A stretch of 64,000 nucleotides of DNA from Mycolicibacterium neworleansense (GTDB lineage: Bacteria; Actinomycetota; Actinomycetes; Mycobacteriales; Mycobacteriaceae), in contig NZ_CWKH01000001.1 of the NCBI RefSeq assembly GCF_001245615.1, forward strand, positions 1,612,001 to 1,676,000. The letters run 5' to 3'. Below the pieces are notes generated by a model. It was not told the origin of the DNA, did no database searches, and saw only the letters and a list, made by a program, of their open reading frames with translations. Within the stretch, counting starts at the first letter, position 1. The number at the start of each line of letters is the position of its first letter. The translations under genes were made by a program, and so were the position numbers. Shown here piece by piece: positions 45,827-57,487 of the stretch.

Positions 45827-46756
45827 ATGGATGAGCGCTTGCGCGAAGACCAGACGGTAGTGCACTCCCCCATCGCGGTCATCGGTCCCGGTGCCATCGG
45901 ATCCACCGTCGCGGCACTGTTGCACGCAGCCGGCCGGCCGGTCGTACTGTGCGGACGGACCCCACGCGACGGCGTCGAGGTCCGACCCGACGACGGGGAC
46001 CCAATCCTGGTGCCCGGCCCCGTGCATACCGATCCGGCGAGCGTCGACGGTCCGCTCGACGTGGTGTTTCTCGCTGTCAAGGACACCCAGAACGCCCAGG
46101 CCGCCGCCTGGCTGGACCGGCTGTGCGACGAGAAGACCGTGGTGTGCGCGCTACAGAACGGTGTCGAGCAGGTCGAGCGGGTGAGCGAGATCAGCCGGTA
46201 CATCGACGAGTCCCACGTGGTGCCCGCCGCGGTGTGGATCTCCTCGGAGAGCCAGCCCGGCGGCTGGGTGCGGTTGCGCAGCGACGCCCGGGTGGTGCTG
46301 CCCGACACCCCGGCGGCCGCGACCGTGGCCGAGGCGGTGCGCGGTACCGCGATCGCGGTCGAACTCGATCCCGACTTCCGCAGCGCGGCCTGGCGCAAGC
46401 TGCTGGTCAACGCCGTGGTCGGCTTCATGGTGCTGGCCGACCGGCGGGCGGGAATGTTCCGCCGTGACGACGTGGCCGCGCTCGCGCGGCGTTATCTCAC
46501 CGAATGCCTGGCCGTCGCCCGGGCCGACGGCGCCGACTTGGGTGATGAGGTGGTCGACGAGATCGTCGCCATGCTGGCCGCCGCGCCGGAGGACCTGACC
46601 ACCTCGATGCTGACCGACCACCAGGCCGGCCGGCGGCTGGAGTGGGATGTGCGCAACGGCGTCGTCGCCCGCAAGGCGGCCGTACACGGCCTGCCCACCC
46701 CGATCAGTGACGTTGTGGTCCCCCTGTTGGCGGCGGCCGGCGACGGGCCGGGCTGA
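45827..46756 (+). CDS. ApbA/PanE-type ketopantoate reductase-like oxidoreductase (Rv2573-like)
   Basis: A 309-residue NADP-dependent reductase. The N-terminal Rossmann motif is [21 protein letters not shown]. It has the loop [13 protein letters not shown], the catalytic Lys region [33 protein letters not shown], and the C-terminal SSSML-like signature read here as [18 protein letters not shown]. It could make pantoate for CoA synthesis or reduce another 2-oxo acid; many genomes carry several paralogues. It is divergent from aspS with about 85 bases between. Confidence 0.88.
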   Translation: MDERLREDQTVVHSPIAVIGPGAIGSTVAALLHAAGRPVVLCGRTPRDGVEVRPDDGDPILVPGPVHTDPASVDGPLDVVFLAVKDTQNAQAAAWLDRLCDEKTVVCALQNGVEQVERVSEISRYIDESHVVPAAVWISSESQPGGWVRLRSDARVVLPDTPAAATVAEAVRGTAIAVELDPDFRSAAWRKLLVNAVVGFMVLADRRAGMFRRDDVAALARRYLTECLAVARADGADLGDEVVDEIVAMLAAAPEDLTTSMLTDHQAGRRLEWDVRNGVVARKAAVHGLPTPISDVVVPLLAAAGDGPG

Positions 46757-46764
46757 CCCGTCAC

Positions 46765-46789
46765 TAGACACTCTGCCCTAGGGTGTCTA
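46765..46789. promoter_or_regulatory. Palindrome just upstream of the SRPBCC gene
   Basis: TAGACAC (46765-46771) and GTGTCTA (46783-46789) are perfect 7-base arms around an 11-base centre, ending three bases before ATG 46793. It could be an operator or a hairpin over the start region; it also lies eight bases after the upstream stop. Confidence 0.5.
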
Positions 46790-46792
46790 CCC

Positions 46793-47296
46793 ATGGCCCG
46801 GACCTACCAGTGCGAACGCGTCGAATTGGACTTCATCGAGCGTGCGCCGTTCCGCTTCGTCAGCACCGTCGACCTCGCCATCACCCCCGAACAGCTGTGG
46901 GAGGTACTCGGGGACGCGACCTCGTGGCCACACTGGGCCACCGTGATCACCAACGTGGAGTGGACCAGCCCCGAACCCCGTGGCGTAGGCACCACCCGCA
47001 CGGTCACGATGCGCGGCCACATCGTCGGCGATGAAGAATTCCTGGCTTGGGAGCCCTTCTCGCACATGGCTTTCCGATTCAACACCAGCACCTCGAACGC
47101 AATCTCGGCCTTCGCCGAGGACTACCGCGTGGTGGAGACGGCCGAAGGTTGCCACCTGACCTGGGTGATGGCCATGCAGCCCAGCGGACTGGCCGGGCGG
47201 CTCGGGATGACCATGGGCCAGCCGGTGATGGCGTGGCTGTTCCAGCGTTTCCTGCACAACCTCCGCCGCTACACCGACGAGCGGTGCGGCAAATAG
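46793..47296 (+). CDS. SRPBCC (START/Bet v1-like) protein, Rv2574-like
   Basis: A 167-residue single-domain protein. Features are VDLAITPEQLWEVLGDATSWPHWATVITNVEW, the typical polyketide-cyclase-like helix-grip start, then RGVGTTRTVTM, GDEEFLAWEPFSHMAFRFN and a long C-terminal helix. Such proteins bind hydrophobic ligands in a deep cavity. The position matches Rv2574 between Rv2573 and Rv2575. It may be co-transcribed with the reductase upstream, from which it is 36 bases away. Confidence 0.88.
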   Translation: MARTYQCERVELDFIERAPFRFVSTVDLAITPEQLWEVLGDATSWPHWATVITNVEWTSPEPRGVGTTRTVTMRGHIVGDEEFLAWEPFSHMAFRFNTSTSNAISAFAEDYRVVETAEGCHLTWVMAMQPSGLAGRLGMTMGQPVMAWLFQRFLHNLRRYTDERCGK

Positions 47297-47300
47297 GCCG

Positions 47301-48776
47301 CTAGTCCAGACCTTCCCACACCACCCGGCGCAGCGCGTCGGGATCTGCGACGGTCTCGTCGCGGGTGGACCGGATGACCCGGGTCAGGCGCCGCTCGACG
47401 TCGTACTCCGGCCAATCGGCGATCTCGGCCCGGGCGAAATCCAGCCAGGTGCGTTGCATCCGCCGGCCGACCGACGGCTGGACCCGGCGGCCCAGCGGGT
47501 GCAGTTTGCGGCCCAGGTACGACCCGTAGCTGTGCTGGATGTGCACGATCTCACTGCCATGGGTAGCGCCCAGGCCCAACACCTTCAACGTCCACGTGGT
47601 GTGGTCGAACCGGTAGACGTGAGTCGGCGCGTGGGCGCTGTACGCGTCGGCGAACGCCCAGGTGGGCGCCCCGAACATGACATCTGAGCCGAATGCGATC
47701 AGCGCACGGCGGCGCGGGAAATCCGGATAGGCGGCCAACACCCGATCGCGGTCATGCGGTGCATGGCGGCGCAGATAATCCTCGACGCCGGCCAGCGTGG
47801 TCGGCAACATCGGCGGTTTACCCCAGGCGAACATCGACGCCTCGTGACTGTTCGTGCCGATGATCAGCGGCACCGCCGACACCGCACCCGCGCGGGCCGC
47901 GTCCACCGGGTGCCGTGGAAGCAGGTCGACGCCATGGGTGAGCCCGTAGGCCAGCGTCGGTGTCTGCTGCGCACTCTCGAGCTGCAGCTGGCCGGCGGCA
48001 CGGCGCAACTGACGCTGCGGCAGCACTTTGAGCTGCTCGGCGCCGACCCCCAGCAGTTGCATGAAGCGCCGCGACTGACGGGCCCGGTCCTCGCGGTCGG
48101 CGATCAGCGGCAATGCCGGGCTCTGGGCGATGGCCCGGGCGAACAACCCGTCGGCCATCGGGCTGGCCAGCAGCGCCAACACCGATGTGGCACCGGCCGA
48201 TTCGCCGAACACCGTCACCTGCTCGGGATCGCCGCCGAACGCGGCGATGTTGTCGCGCACCCACTGCAGGGCGGCGATCTGGTCCCGCAGGCACAGGTTG
48301 TCGTCGAATCCCTCACCCAGGTCACCTAGTTCGAACCCGCCGAACACGCCGAGCCGATACGTGACGTTGACGACCACCACCTTGCCGTTGGCCGCCAGGC
48401 GAGAACCGTTGTACAGCTGCAGCTGGCCGGCGCCGTAGACGAAGGCCCCGCCGGGGATCCACACCATCACCGGCAACGACCCGCCCGTGTCCGGGGACCA
48501 CACCGTGACGGTCAGGCAAGCCTCGTCGCGGACCTTGGGGTCGTCTCGCCCTCCCCCGACGAACGAACGGCCCTGGGGCGGCAAAGGCCCGTGTTCGACG
48601 GCGTCACGCACCCCGGTCCAGGGCACGACGGGCCGCGGCGCCAGGAATCGCAGGGCGCCGACGGGCTGTTGGGCGTACTCGACACCCCGCCATACGCTGA
48701 CCCCGCCTTCGCGGGTGCCGCGTAGCCGCCCCAGCGAGGTGTGGGCGATGGTCGAATGTTCCGCAACGACGGACAC
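47301..48776 (-). CDS. Type B carboxylesterase/lipase
   Basis: A 491-residue alpha/beta hydrolase of the PnbA/LipT group. The nucleophile elbow is VTVFGESAGATSVL, the oxyanion region VMVWIPGGAFVYGAG, and EACLTVTVWSP lies nearby. The acid is probably in GTNSHEASMFAWG, and the catalytic His in LGATHGSEIVHIQHS. I chose GTG 48776 because a TACGAT -10 element sits six bases upstream; an in-frame ATG at 48818 is less likely. It has no signal peptide. It stands alone, ending four bases from the convergent SRPBCC gene. Confidence 0.92.
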   Translation of the reverse strand: MSVVAEHSTIAHTSLGRLRGTREGGVSVWRGVEYAQQPVGALRFLAPRPVVPWTGVRDAVEHGPLPPQGRSFVGGGRDDPKVRDEACLTVTVWSPDTGGSLPVMVWIPGGAFVYGAGQLQLYNGSRLAANGKVVVVNVTYRLGVFGGFELGDLGEGFDDNLCLRDQIAALQWVRDNIAAFGGDPEQVTVFGESAGATSVLALLASPMADGLFARAIAQSPALPLIADREDRARQSRRFMQLLGVGAEQLKVLPQRQLRRAAGQLQLESAQQTPTLAYGLTHGVDLLPRHPVDAARAGAVSAVPLIIGTNSHEASMFAWGKPPMLPTTLAGVEDYLRRHAPHDRDRVLAAYPDFPRRRALIAFGSDVMFGAPTWAFADAYSAHAPTHVYRFDHTTWTLKVLGLGATHGSEIVHIQHSYGSYLGRKLHPLGRRVQPSVGRRMQRTWLDFARAEIADWPEYDVERRLTRVIRSTRDETVADPDALRRVVWEGLD

Positions 48777-48782
48777 GTCTGA

Positions 48783-48788
48783 ATCGTA
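48783..48788 (-). promoter_or_regulatory. Probable -10 element of the carboxylesterase gene
   Basis: The minus strand reads TACGAT (TANNNT), six bases before GTG 48776, pointing to a leaderless mRNA. Confidence 0.4.
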
Positions 48789-48850
48789 GTGTGACAAGCT
48801 GAACGGGCTGTTGAGCACGCACCTACCGGCGAATGCGATGGAGTGACGGG

Positions 48851-49741
48851 ATGACCTTCAACGAGGGTATGCAGATCGACACGAGCACCACGTCCAGTTC
48901 GGGCGGTGGCCGTGGCCCCGGTCGGGGCATCGCGATCGGCGGCGGTATCGGCGGTCTGTTGATCGTGGTGCTCGCGATGTTCCTCGGTGTCGACCCCGGC
49001 ACGGTGCTGCCCCAGCAACAGGAGATCCCCACCAACGGTGTCGAGGCCGAGGGTTTCGACCTGAGCCAGTGCAAGACCGGCGCCGACGCCAACTCCAAGG
49101 TCGAGTGTCGCGTGGTCGCCACCGGAAATTCCGTGGACGGCGTCTGGCAGCAGTTGCTCAAGGGATACAGCCGTCCGCAGGTGCGGCTGTTCAAGGGCCA
49201 GGTGCAGACCGGGTGTGGTCCGGCCACCAGCGACGTCGGCCCGTTCTACTGCCCGGTGGACCGGACCGCGTACTTCGACACCGACTTCTTCCAGGTCCTC
49301 GTCGACCAGTTCGGTTCCAGCGGAGGCCCGCTCGCGCAGGAGTACGTCGTCGCCCACGAGTTCGGCCACCACGTGCAGAACCTGCTCGGCGTTCTCGGCC
49401 GGGCCCAGCAGGATCCCGAGGGTGCCACCGGTGCCGGCGTGCGCACCGAACTGCAGGCCGACTGCTACGCCGGCGTCTGGGCGCACTATGCGTCGATCAC
49501 CCGGCAGGAAGGCACCGACGTGCCGTTCCTGGAACCGCTGAGCGACAAGGACATCGCCGACGCGCTGTCCGCTGCCTCCTCGGTGGGCGACGACCGCATC
49601 CAGAAACAGGCCACCGGCCGGGTCAACCCCGAGGCCTGGACCCACGGCTCCTCCGAGCAGCGTCAGAAATGGTTCACCATCGGCTACCAGACCGGTGATC
49701 CGAACAAGTGCGACACCTTCGCCGCGAACAACCTTGGCTAG
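48851..49741 (+). CDS. Membrane-anchored neutral zinc metallopeptidase (YpfJ family, Rv2575-like)
   Basis: A 296-residue protein. A Gly/Ser-rich cytoplasmic N-terminus precedes one membrane helix (about 28-46). The outer part contains cysteines (LSQCKTG, VECRVVA, GCGP, FYCPVD) that probably form disulfides, and the HEFGH zinc motif at 169-173 (EYVVAHEFGHHVQNLLG). Downstream RTELQADCYAGVW supplies the third ligand. M. tuberculosis Rv2575 begins MTFNEG as here, so ATG 48851 is preferred to 48833. The substrate is unknown. Confidence 0.93.
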   Translation: MTFNEGMQIDTSTTSSSGGGRGPGRGIAIGGGIGGLLIVVLAMFLGVDPGTVLPQQQEIPTNGVEAEGFDLSQCKTGADANSKVECRVVATGNSVDGVWQQLLKGYSRPQVRLFKGQVQTGCGPATSDVGPFYCPVDRTAYFDTDFFQVLVDQFGSSGGPLAQEYVVAHEFGHHVQNLLGVLGRAQQDPEGATGAGVRTELQADCYAGVWAHYASITRQEGTDVPFLEPLSDKDIADALSAASSVGDDRIQKQATGRVNPEAWTHGSSEQRQKWFTIGYQTGDPNKCDTFAANNLG

Positions 49742-51368
49742 GGCCGCCACCGCCGTGGACACGGTAGCCGAGCGCTACCTGGACACGTACGCGCGCCTCG
49801 ATCCCTGCGCCGCAACCGAACTGGGGATCACCGGTCACGACGACGACGTCACCGACTACTCCCCCCAGGGGGTGGCGGCGCGCGCCGAGGCGGCACGGGC
49901 CACCTTGCGCGAACTCGACGGGGTCGCCCCCGTCGACGAGGTCGACGTGGTGACCGTGGCCGCACTGCGCGAGCGTCTCGGCGCGCTTGTCGACGTGCAC
50001 GACGCCGGGCTGGACCTGGGCGAGCTCAACGTGATCGCCTCGCCGCTGCAAACCATGCGCGATGTGTTCGACCTGATGCCCACTGACACCGAGGACGACT
50101 GGGCGCTGATCGCGGCACGACTGGCGAAAGTTCCCGAGCGGGCCGCCGGCTACGCCGACGCGCTGCGCGCAGCCGCCGACGGCAGCCACGCCCCGGCACT
50201 GCGACAGGTCACCCGAGGCGTCGCCCAGGCCCGCCAGATCGCCGAGCTGTTCATCGAGATGGGTACGAGTGCGGCACCGGGAAACCCGCGACTTCAGGCG
50301 GAGTTGAGGCAACGCACCGAAGCTGCGGCCGACGCCTACCGGCAACTCGGCGACGTGCTGCGGGAGGACATCGCGCCGCGGGCCCGCGAAACCGACGCCT
50401 GCGGGCGCGACGCCTACGGACTGATGTCCCGGTTCTTCCTGGGCACCTCGGTCGACCTCGACGAGGCCTACGACTGGGGTTTGGGGTTGCTCGACGCTGT
50501 TGTGGCCGAGCAGGAATCGATCGCCCAGCAGCTCTACCCGGGCGCCACGGTCGCCGAGACGCTGCGCCGGCTGGACGAGGAGCCGCGCTACGTCATCAGT
50601 GGCACCGACGCGCTGCAGGCGTGGATGCAGCAGCTGTCCGACCGCGCGGTCGAGTCACTGGCCGGCACGCACTTCGACATCGAGGGCCCGCTGCGCACCC
50701 TTGAGTGCCGGATCGCGCCCACCCAGACCGGCGGCATCTACTACACCGGGCCCTCCGAGGACTGGTCACGCCCCGGGCGCATGTGGTGGTCGGTGCCGCC
50801 CGGGGTCGAACGGTTCCACACCTGGCAGGAAACCACCACGGTGTTCCACGAAGGGGTGCCCGGGCATCACCTGCAGATCGGCCGAGCGGTGGCGCTGGCC
50901 GATCAACTCAACCGGTGGCGGCGGCTGGGCTGCTGGGTGTCGGGCCATGGCGAGGGCTGGGCGCTGTACGCCGAGCGGCTGATGGCCGAACTCGGCTGGC
51001 TCGACGATGCCGGTGACCGGATGGGAATGCTTGACGCGCAACGTTTCCGCGCTGCCCGAGTGGTGATCGACATCGGTGTGCACTGCGGCCTGACCGCACC
51101 CGACGGCGAGGTGTGGGACGCCGAGCGGGCGTGGAACTTCCTGACCTCACATTCGGCCATGGCCGAGGAGAACCTCCGCTTCGAGCTGGACCGTTACCTG
51201 GGTTGGCCGGGTCAGGCCCCGTCGTACGCGATCGGGCAACGGATCTGGCACGAGCTCCGAGAGGAGTCCTTGCAGCGTGGTTCGACGTTGCGGGAGTTCC
51301 ACAGCCGTGCCCTCGACCTGGGCGGCCTGCCCCTCGATGTGCTCCGGTCTGCGTTGTCCTCCGGCTGA
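49695..51368 (+). CDS. DUF885 family putative metallopeptidase
   Basis: A protein of up to 557 residues. It has the zinc motif HEGVPGH (385-391, in TTVFHEGVPGHHLQIG) and a downstream Glu in GHGEGWALYAERLMAELGW. The region IYYTGPSEDW and PGVERFHTWQETTT is characteristic of DUF885. These act as cytosolic or secreted carboxypeptidase-like enzymes; no signal peptide is visible. The start is uncertain: GTG 49695 overlaps the preceding gene by 47 bases, while TTG 49734 overlaps by only eight and fits family starts better. It is likely coupled to the YpfJ-like gene. Confidence 0.88.
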   Translation: MIRTSATPSPRTTLARAATAVDTVAERYLDTYARLDPCAATELGITGHDDDVTDYSPQGVAARAEAARATLRELDGVAPVDEVDVVTVAALRERLGALVDVHDAGLDLGELNVIASPLQTMRDVFDLMPTDTEDDWALIAARLAKVPERAAGYADALRAAADGSHAPALRQVTRGVAQARQIAELFIEMGTSAAPGNPRLQAELRQRTEAAADAYRQLGDVLREDIAPRARETDACGRDAYGLMSRFFLGTSVDLDEAYDWGLGLLDAVVAEQESIAQQLYPGATVAETLRRLDEEPRYVISGTDALQAWMQQLSDRAVESLAGTHFDIEGPLRTLECRIAPTQTGGIYYTGPSEDWSRPGRMWWSVPPGVERFHTWQETTTVFHEGVPGHHLQIGRAVALADQLNRWRRLGCWVSGHGEGWALYAERLMAELGWLDDAGDRMGMLDAQRFRAARVVIDIGVHCGLTAPDGEVWDAERAWNFLTSHSAMAEENLRFELDRYLGWPGQAPSYAIGQRIWHELREESLQRGSTLREFHSRALDLGGLPLDVLRSALSSG

Positions 51369-51388
51369 CCGGCGACGAAACTGGTGGC

Positions 51389-51913
51389 ATGGAAGATCTG
51401 GAGCCTGACACCAAGGACTGGACGTGGGTGCTGTCACGGGCCTGCGCCGAGTGCGGGTTCGACCCCACGGCGGTGGGCCCGCGCGAGGTAGCCGGCCGGA
51501 TCCGGGACGACGCCGCACTGTGGGTGCCGCGGCTGCACCGCCCCGGGGTCACCGCCCGTACCCGCGCGGACCGGTGGTCGGTCCTGGAATACGGCTGCCA
51601 TATCCGTGACGTGCACCGGATCTTCGACCACCGAGTGCGGTTGATGCTGACCGAGGACGATCCGCGGTTCCCCAACTGGGATCAGGACGCCACGGCGATC
51701 GCCGACGACTACGGGTCGCAGGACCCCAAAATCGTCGCCACCGAACTGTTCGACGCGGCAGGCGTCGCGGCCGACACGTACGACCACGTGCCGGCCCACG
51801 CCTGGTCGCGTCGCGGGCTGCGCAGCAATGGCAGCGAGTTCACCGTAGCGACGATCGCGATCTACCACCTGCACGACATCGTCCACCACGCGCACGACGT
51901 CGCCCTGATGTGA
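51389..51913 (+). CDS. DinB-fold (maleylpyruvate-isomerase-like) protein
   Basis: A 174-residue four-helix-bundle protein starting at ATG 51389 (MEDLEPDTKDWTWVL). The helices carry His-rich metal-binding positions: SVLEYGCHIRDVHRIFDHRV in the first half, and IYHLHDIVHHAHDVALM at the end. It probably binds a divalent metal and uses mycothiol or a related thiol, as for other actinobacterial DinB proteins, by inference. It lies 20 bases downstream of the DUF885 gene. Confidence 0.85.
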   Translation: MEDLEPDTKDWTWVLSRACAECGFDPTAVGPREVAGRIRDDAALWVPRLHRPGVTARTRADRWSVLEYGCHIRDVHRIFDHRVRLMLTEDDPRFPNWDQDATAIADDYGSQDPKIVATELFDAAGVAADTYDHVPAHAWSRRGLRSNGSEFTVATIAIYHLHDIVHHAHDVALM

Positions 51914-51950
51914 ATCGGCTCGGCCCGGATCTGCCGAAACGCTGACCACA

Positions 51951-51977
51951 TTGAACACATCTCGTTAATGTGTTCAA
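51951..51977. promoter_or_regulatory. TetR operator overlapping the BVMO/SDR operon promoter
   Basis: TTGAACACAT (51951-51960) and ATGTGTTCAA (51968-51977) are perfect 10-base arms around CTCGTTA, directly abutting the ATG at 51978. A TAATGT -10 element (51966-51971) lies inside it, six bases before the start, so binding should silence a leaderless transcript. Confidence 0.85.
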
Positions 51978-52564
51978 ATGCGCGATGCGGACCGTACGGT
52001 GTCACCCGCGCTGCTCGCTGCCACCTCTGAGACGCTAAGGCGTTTGGGTCCAAGGCAATTCAGCCTGACGGCGGTCGCCGAACACGCGGGCGTGTCCCGC
52101 GGCACCGTGCACAACGCGCTGGGCAGCCGTGACAACGCCATCAGGGTCGGGCTCGACCACCTGGCCGGAGCATTCATCGAGACCATCGCGGCCGAGGTCG
52201 GCCGTCACGACACCCTGGCCGACCAGGTTGCCGCGGCCGCGGTTGTCATCTGCGCGCACCGCAGGCAGTCAGGCTCGGTGGCGCCGCGCGGCATCAACGA
52301 GAGCATCCTGGTGCTGCTGCTGCGCAATACGGGCGACGACCTGATGCGCCGGTCGATCGACCTGTGGAAGCCGTTCGTGCGCACAGCTCAGGAACGCGGC
52401 GAGGTCGGGGCGGGGATCGCGCCGGCACGGGCCAGCGAATGGATCGTGCGCCTGCTGCTGAGCTTCGAACTTCTCCCACCGATCGGCGTGAACCTCGACA
52501 GTCCACGTGCGGTGAAACGATTCGTGTCCGACCACATCGTCGTCGGCCTGACCGGAAGGCAGTA

Positions 52565-52565
<1 letters not shown>
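51978..52565 (+). CDS. TetR-family regulator
   Basis: A 195-residue regulator. HTH: SETLRRLGPRQFSLTAVAEH followed by AGVSRGTVHNALGSRDNAI. The helical C-terminal domain includes RRSIDLWKPFVRTAQERGEV. The ATG directly follows a perfect operator with an embedded -10 element. Its stop overlaps the next start (TAATG), so regulator, BVMO-like and SDR genes form one autoregulated operon. The ligand is probably the hydrophobic substrate of those enzymes, by inference. Confidence 0.92.
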
Positions 52566-54948
<2,383 letters not shown>

Positions 54949-54963
54949 GCGGCGACGACGAAA

Positions 54964-55857
54964 CTACAGCCGTGAGTGCTCGGAGATGTTGGTGTCGGTG
55001 GTGCGCAGCGGACGGATCAGCGCGTCCTGGCTGAACGACGCGATGAGTTCCCCTTCTTCGGTGTGCACGGCGCCGCGCACATACGACATGCCCGAGCCGA
55101 CCTGGGTGCTCTCGTGGCTGTAGAGCAGCCAGCCATCCCAGCGAACCGGCTCGTGGAAGCTCACCGTGACGGTCATCGGCGCGGTCGAGACGGTGAGGTG
55201 AGCTTGCGCGGTGCCGATACCCTCATGCGCCCGCATGGTCGTCGAAATGCCCAGGTGCCCGGTGAAGTACGCGATCAGCGCCTTGGCCAGATCGTCGCGG
55301 GCCGGAACGGGATCGTAGCGCAGCCAGGCGTACAGCTCAGGCGGGCCGACCTCGTAGGGGCTGTTGACGTCGACGACGTCGACGATCCGAAGCTCGCGGC
55401 CGATCATCGGCATGTGGGAAACGTTTGAATCGGCCGGGCTCGCGACCTCGGGCCGCGGCAGGTGATGACGGATCACGTCACCCGACGGCACATCGGTGAA
55501 CACCGTGATGGTGATGCAGCGCTTGCCGTTCTGCGAAGCGGCGATCACGGCAGTCGCCGTGGAGCGCCCTTCACTGATCACGTCGAGGTCGAGCTCGACC
55601 GGCGGGCCCACCATGACGGCCCGGGCGAACACCGCGTGCGCCGACCGAACCGACTTGTCCGGAAAGCGTTTCGCCGCCGCGACAATGGCCGCGCCGACGA
55701 TCTGGGTCCCTTCCACCACCTGGCGCTCGTCCACACCGGCGATGCCGGTCTGCACGGTGAAGCGGTTCTCCCCCGCGGGTTCGGCGTCGAACAGGTCGAG
55801 CAGCATCTGCAGCGTCCACTGCGTCGGTTCCACGGTGGCCTCGGATTCTGTGGTCAT
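54964..55857 (-). CDS. Acyl-CoA thioesterase, TesB-like double hotdog
   Basis: A 297-residue protein read as two hotdog domains. The first has GTQIVGAAIVAAAKRFPDKSVR and HAVFARAVMVGPPVELDLDV. The second has LAKALIAYFTGHLGISTTM and ends TVTVSFHEPVRWDGWLLYSH, then GMSYVRGAVHTEEGELIASF, a TesB/acyl-CoA thioesterase II ending. It hydrolyses acyl-CoA; the chain is unknown. ATG 55857 follows GAGAGGA. It lies 14 bases downstream of the LLM gene on the same strand. Confidence 0.88.
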   Translation of the reverse strand: MTTESEATVEPTQWTLQMLLDLFDAEPAGENRFTVQTGIAGVDERQVVEGTQIVGAAIVAAAKRFPDKSVRSAHAVFARAVMVGPPVELDLDVISEGRSTATAVIAASQNGKRCITITVFTDVPSGDVIRHHLPRPEVASPADSNVSHMPMIGRELRIVDVVDVNSPYEVGPPELYAWLRYDPVPARDDLAKALIAYFTGHLGISTTMRAHEGIGTAQAHLTVSTAPMTVTVSFHEPVRWDGWLLYSHESTQVGSGMSYVRGAVHTEEGELIASFSQDALIRPLRTTDTNISEHSRL

Positions 55858-55871
55858 GTCGTTCCTCTCTG

Positions 55872-56708
55872 TCACGCGTTGATGACTGTCTCGGCGAATT
55901 CTGAAATAGTCTGGGGCGCCGCGAAATCGGCGAACCATACATAGAAGCGTTCGACGCCCTGGGCCGACAGCCCGGCGAAGTGGGCGGTGAGTTCCCCGGC
56001 GTCGCCGCACACCAACCCGTCGCCGAGGTGCCCGAACAACCGGGCGCTGCGTTCGGTCACCACCGCTCGGTCGGAGCCGCGACCCACGAAGCCGACCATC
56101 TGCTGCAGGGAAACCCGGGCCGACCCCACCGTGGGCAGCAATGCGGGCAGCCGATCCAGCTGGTGCGACGGAATGTTCCACCAATCCGCATGCGCACGTA
56201 CCAGTTCCATCATGCGTTTGCCGGTTCCGCCCAGTACCAGTGGGATCGGGTGTGACGGTCGCGGAGTCTGCGCTCGTTCGTCGTCACCACCCCAATACTG
56301 CTGCAGGCCTTGCAGGTTCTCCCCGAGCGTGCGGACCCGCGCTGCGGCGTCGCCGGTCTCGATGCCGAATCGTTCGAACTCCTGCGGCCAGGAACCCGAG
56401 CCCAGCCCGAGTTCGAACCGGCCCCCGCTGGCCTCCGACAACGTGACAGCCTGCTTGGCCAGCACCGCCGGATGGCGGAACGCGTCGCACAGCACCAGAT
56501 GACCGATCCGCAGCCGCTCGGTGCGCGCTGCCACCCACGTGGCGACAGTCATTGCCTCCCAGATGTTTTGGTGGGTCGCACCCGGAGCCTCCAGATGATC
56601 GATGAACGCGATGCCGTCGAATCCACTGGCCTCGGCGACCCGGGCACGCTCAACGACGTCGCCGACGTCCAGCCGCACCTGCGGTAAGAACAGAAACCAC
56701 TCGCTCAA
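55872..56708 (-). CDS. LLM-class F420-dependent oxidoreductase
   Basis: A 278-residue TIM-barrel oxidoreductase of the luciferase-like group. Markers are GFDGIAFIDHLEAPG, ERLRIGHLVLCDAFRHPAVLAKQAVTLSEAS, GRFELGLGSGSWPQEFERFG, and HPIPLVLGGTGKRMMELVRAHADWWN. Actinobacterial members of this type normally use F420. The start appears to be TTG 56708 (encoding MSEWFLFLP), since no ATG or GTG fits better. It is the first gene of the LLM-thioesterase unit, divergent from a TetR gene. Confidence 0.9.
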   Translation of the reverse strand: MSEWFLFLPQVRLDVGDVVERARVAEASGFDGIAFIDHLEAPGATHQNIWEAMTVATWVAARTERLRIGHLVLCDAFRHPAVLAKQAVTLSEASGGRFELGLGSGSWPQEFERFGIETGDAAARVRTLGENLQGLQQYWGGDDERAQTPRPSHPIPLVLGGTGKRMMELVRAHADWWNIPSHQLDRLPALLPTVGSARVSLQQMVGFVGRGSDRAVVTERSARLFGHLGDGLVCGDAGELTAHFAGLSAQGVERFYVWFADFAAPQTISEFAETVINA

Positions 56709-56739
56709 TCACAACCTGCCTAATTGCTTCTACAGAAAC

Positions 56740-56751
56740 GGTAACGTCATT
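56740..56751. promoter_or_regulatory. Shared regulatory motif, copy 1
   Basis: GGTAACGTCATT lies in the 77-base divergent region between the LLM gene and the TetR gene. The same 12-mer occurs upstream of the amidohydrolase gene at 57488, where it extends to a palindrome. Confidence 0.6.
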
Positions 56752-56785
56752 CTCGCAAGTGCAGCACGACGGAGGTGATGGCGCA

Positions 56786-57424
56786 ATGGCTAGGCCGGCC
56801 GAACGACCGTCCGACGGGGCACGCGCCGAGGCGCAGGCGGACCGGGCCCGCCGCTTCATGAAATCGGCGCTCGCCATCCTCGGCGAGACCGGACGCACCG
56901 ACTTCACCGTGCTGGAGGTGGTGGAGCGCTCCAAGACCTCACTGAGGTCGTTCTACCAGCACTTTTCCACTAAGGACGAGCTGCTGCTGGCCCTCATCGA
57001 CAAGATCATGGCCGAGTCCACACAGCGCTGGCGCGCCGACACCGACGGGCTGGCCGGACCCGAGGCGCTGCGGTTGCTCATCGAGCGCATCACCACACCG
57101 GCCTCGTCTAGCACCCAGGACAGCATCAACCGTGGCCTGACCTTCTACAACGACCACCTCGCCGAGTCACTGCCCCGCGAATACGCGCGGGTGCTGACAC
57201 CATTGCACGAGCTCATCCAGGACATTCTGCGGCGGGGCATGGACACCGGCTCTTTTGGGTCGGACGTCGACGTCGAGAGCACCGCGGCGCTGATCATGCA
57301 GTCGGTACTGGGGGCGATGCGCCTGCGTTCCCTCGGCGTGGAACTCAATGGATCGCCGATCGACGGCAAGCACATCTACGAGTTCTGCGCGCGCGGCCTG
57401 TTGACGCCGCAATCTTCCACTTGA
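56786..57424 (+). CDS. TetR-family regulator
   Basis: A 212-residue regulator. HTH: ADRARRFMKSALAILGETGR, then TVLEVVERSKTSLRSFYQHFSTKDELL. The C-terminal domain includes LIMQSVLGAMRLRSLGVELNG. ATG 56786 (MARPAERP) is preferred to the in-frame ATG at 56759. It is divergent from the LLM-thioesterase unit, with the GGTAACGTCATT motif between them and again 64 bases beyond its own stop. It is the best candidate to bind that motif. Confidence 0.9.
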   Translation: MARPAERPSDGARAEAQADRARRFMKSALAILGETGRTDFTVLEVVERSKTSLRSFYQHFSTKDELLLALIDKIMAESTQRWRADTDGLAGPEALRLLIERITTPASSSTQDSINRGLTFYNDHLAESLPREYARVLTPLHELIQDILRRGMDTGSFGSDVDVESTAALIMQSVLGAMRLRSLGVELNGSPIDGKHIYEFCARGLLTPQSST

Positions 57425-57487
57425 CCAGCGCTTTCCCTCGACTTTGGGCGATCGCCCGAATGGGCTCGTCGCGGCGCCTCATCGCGT

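Noticed and set aside
45742..46428. In-frame N-terminal extension of aspS to 820 residues
   Set aside because: The extension runs antisense through the ApbA-like gene and passes the AGGAG site that precedes GTG 45741; known AspS proteins start at that point.
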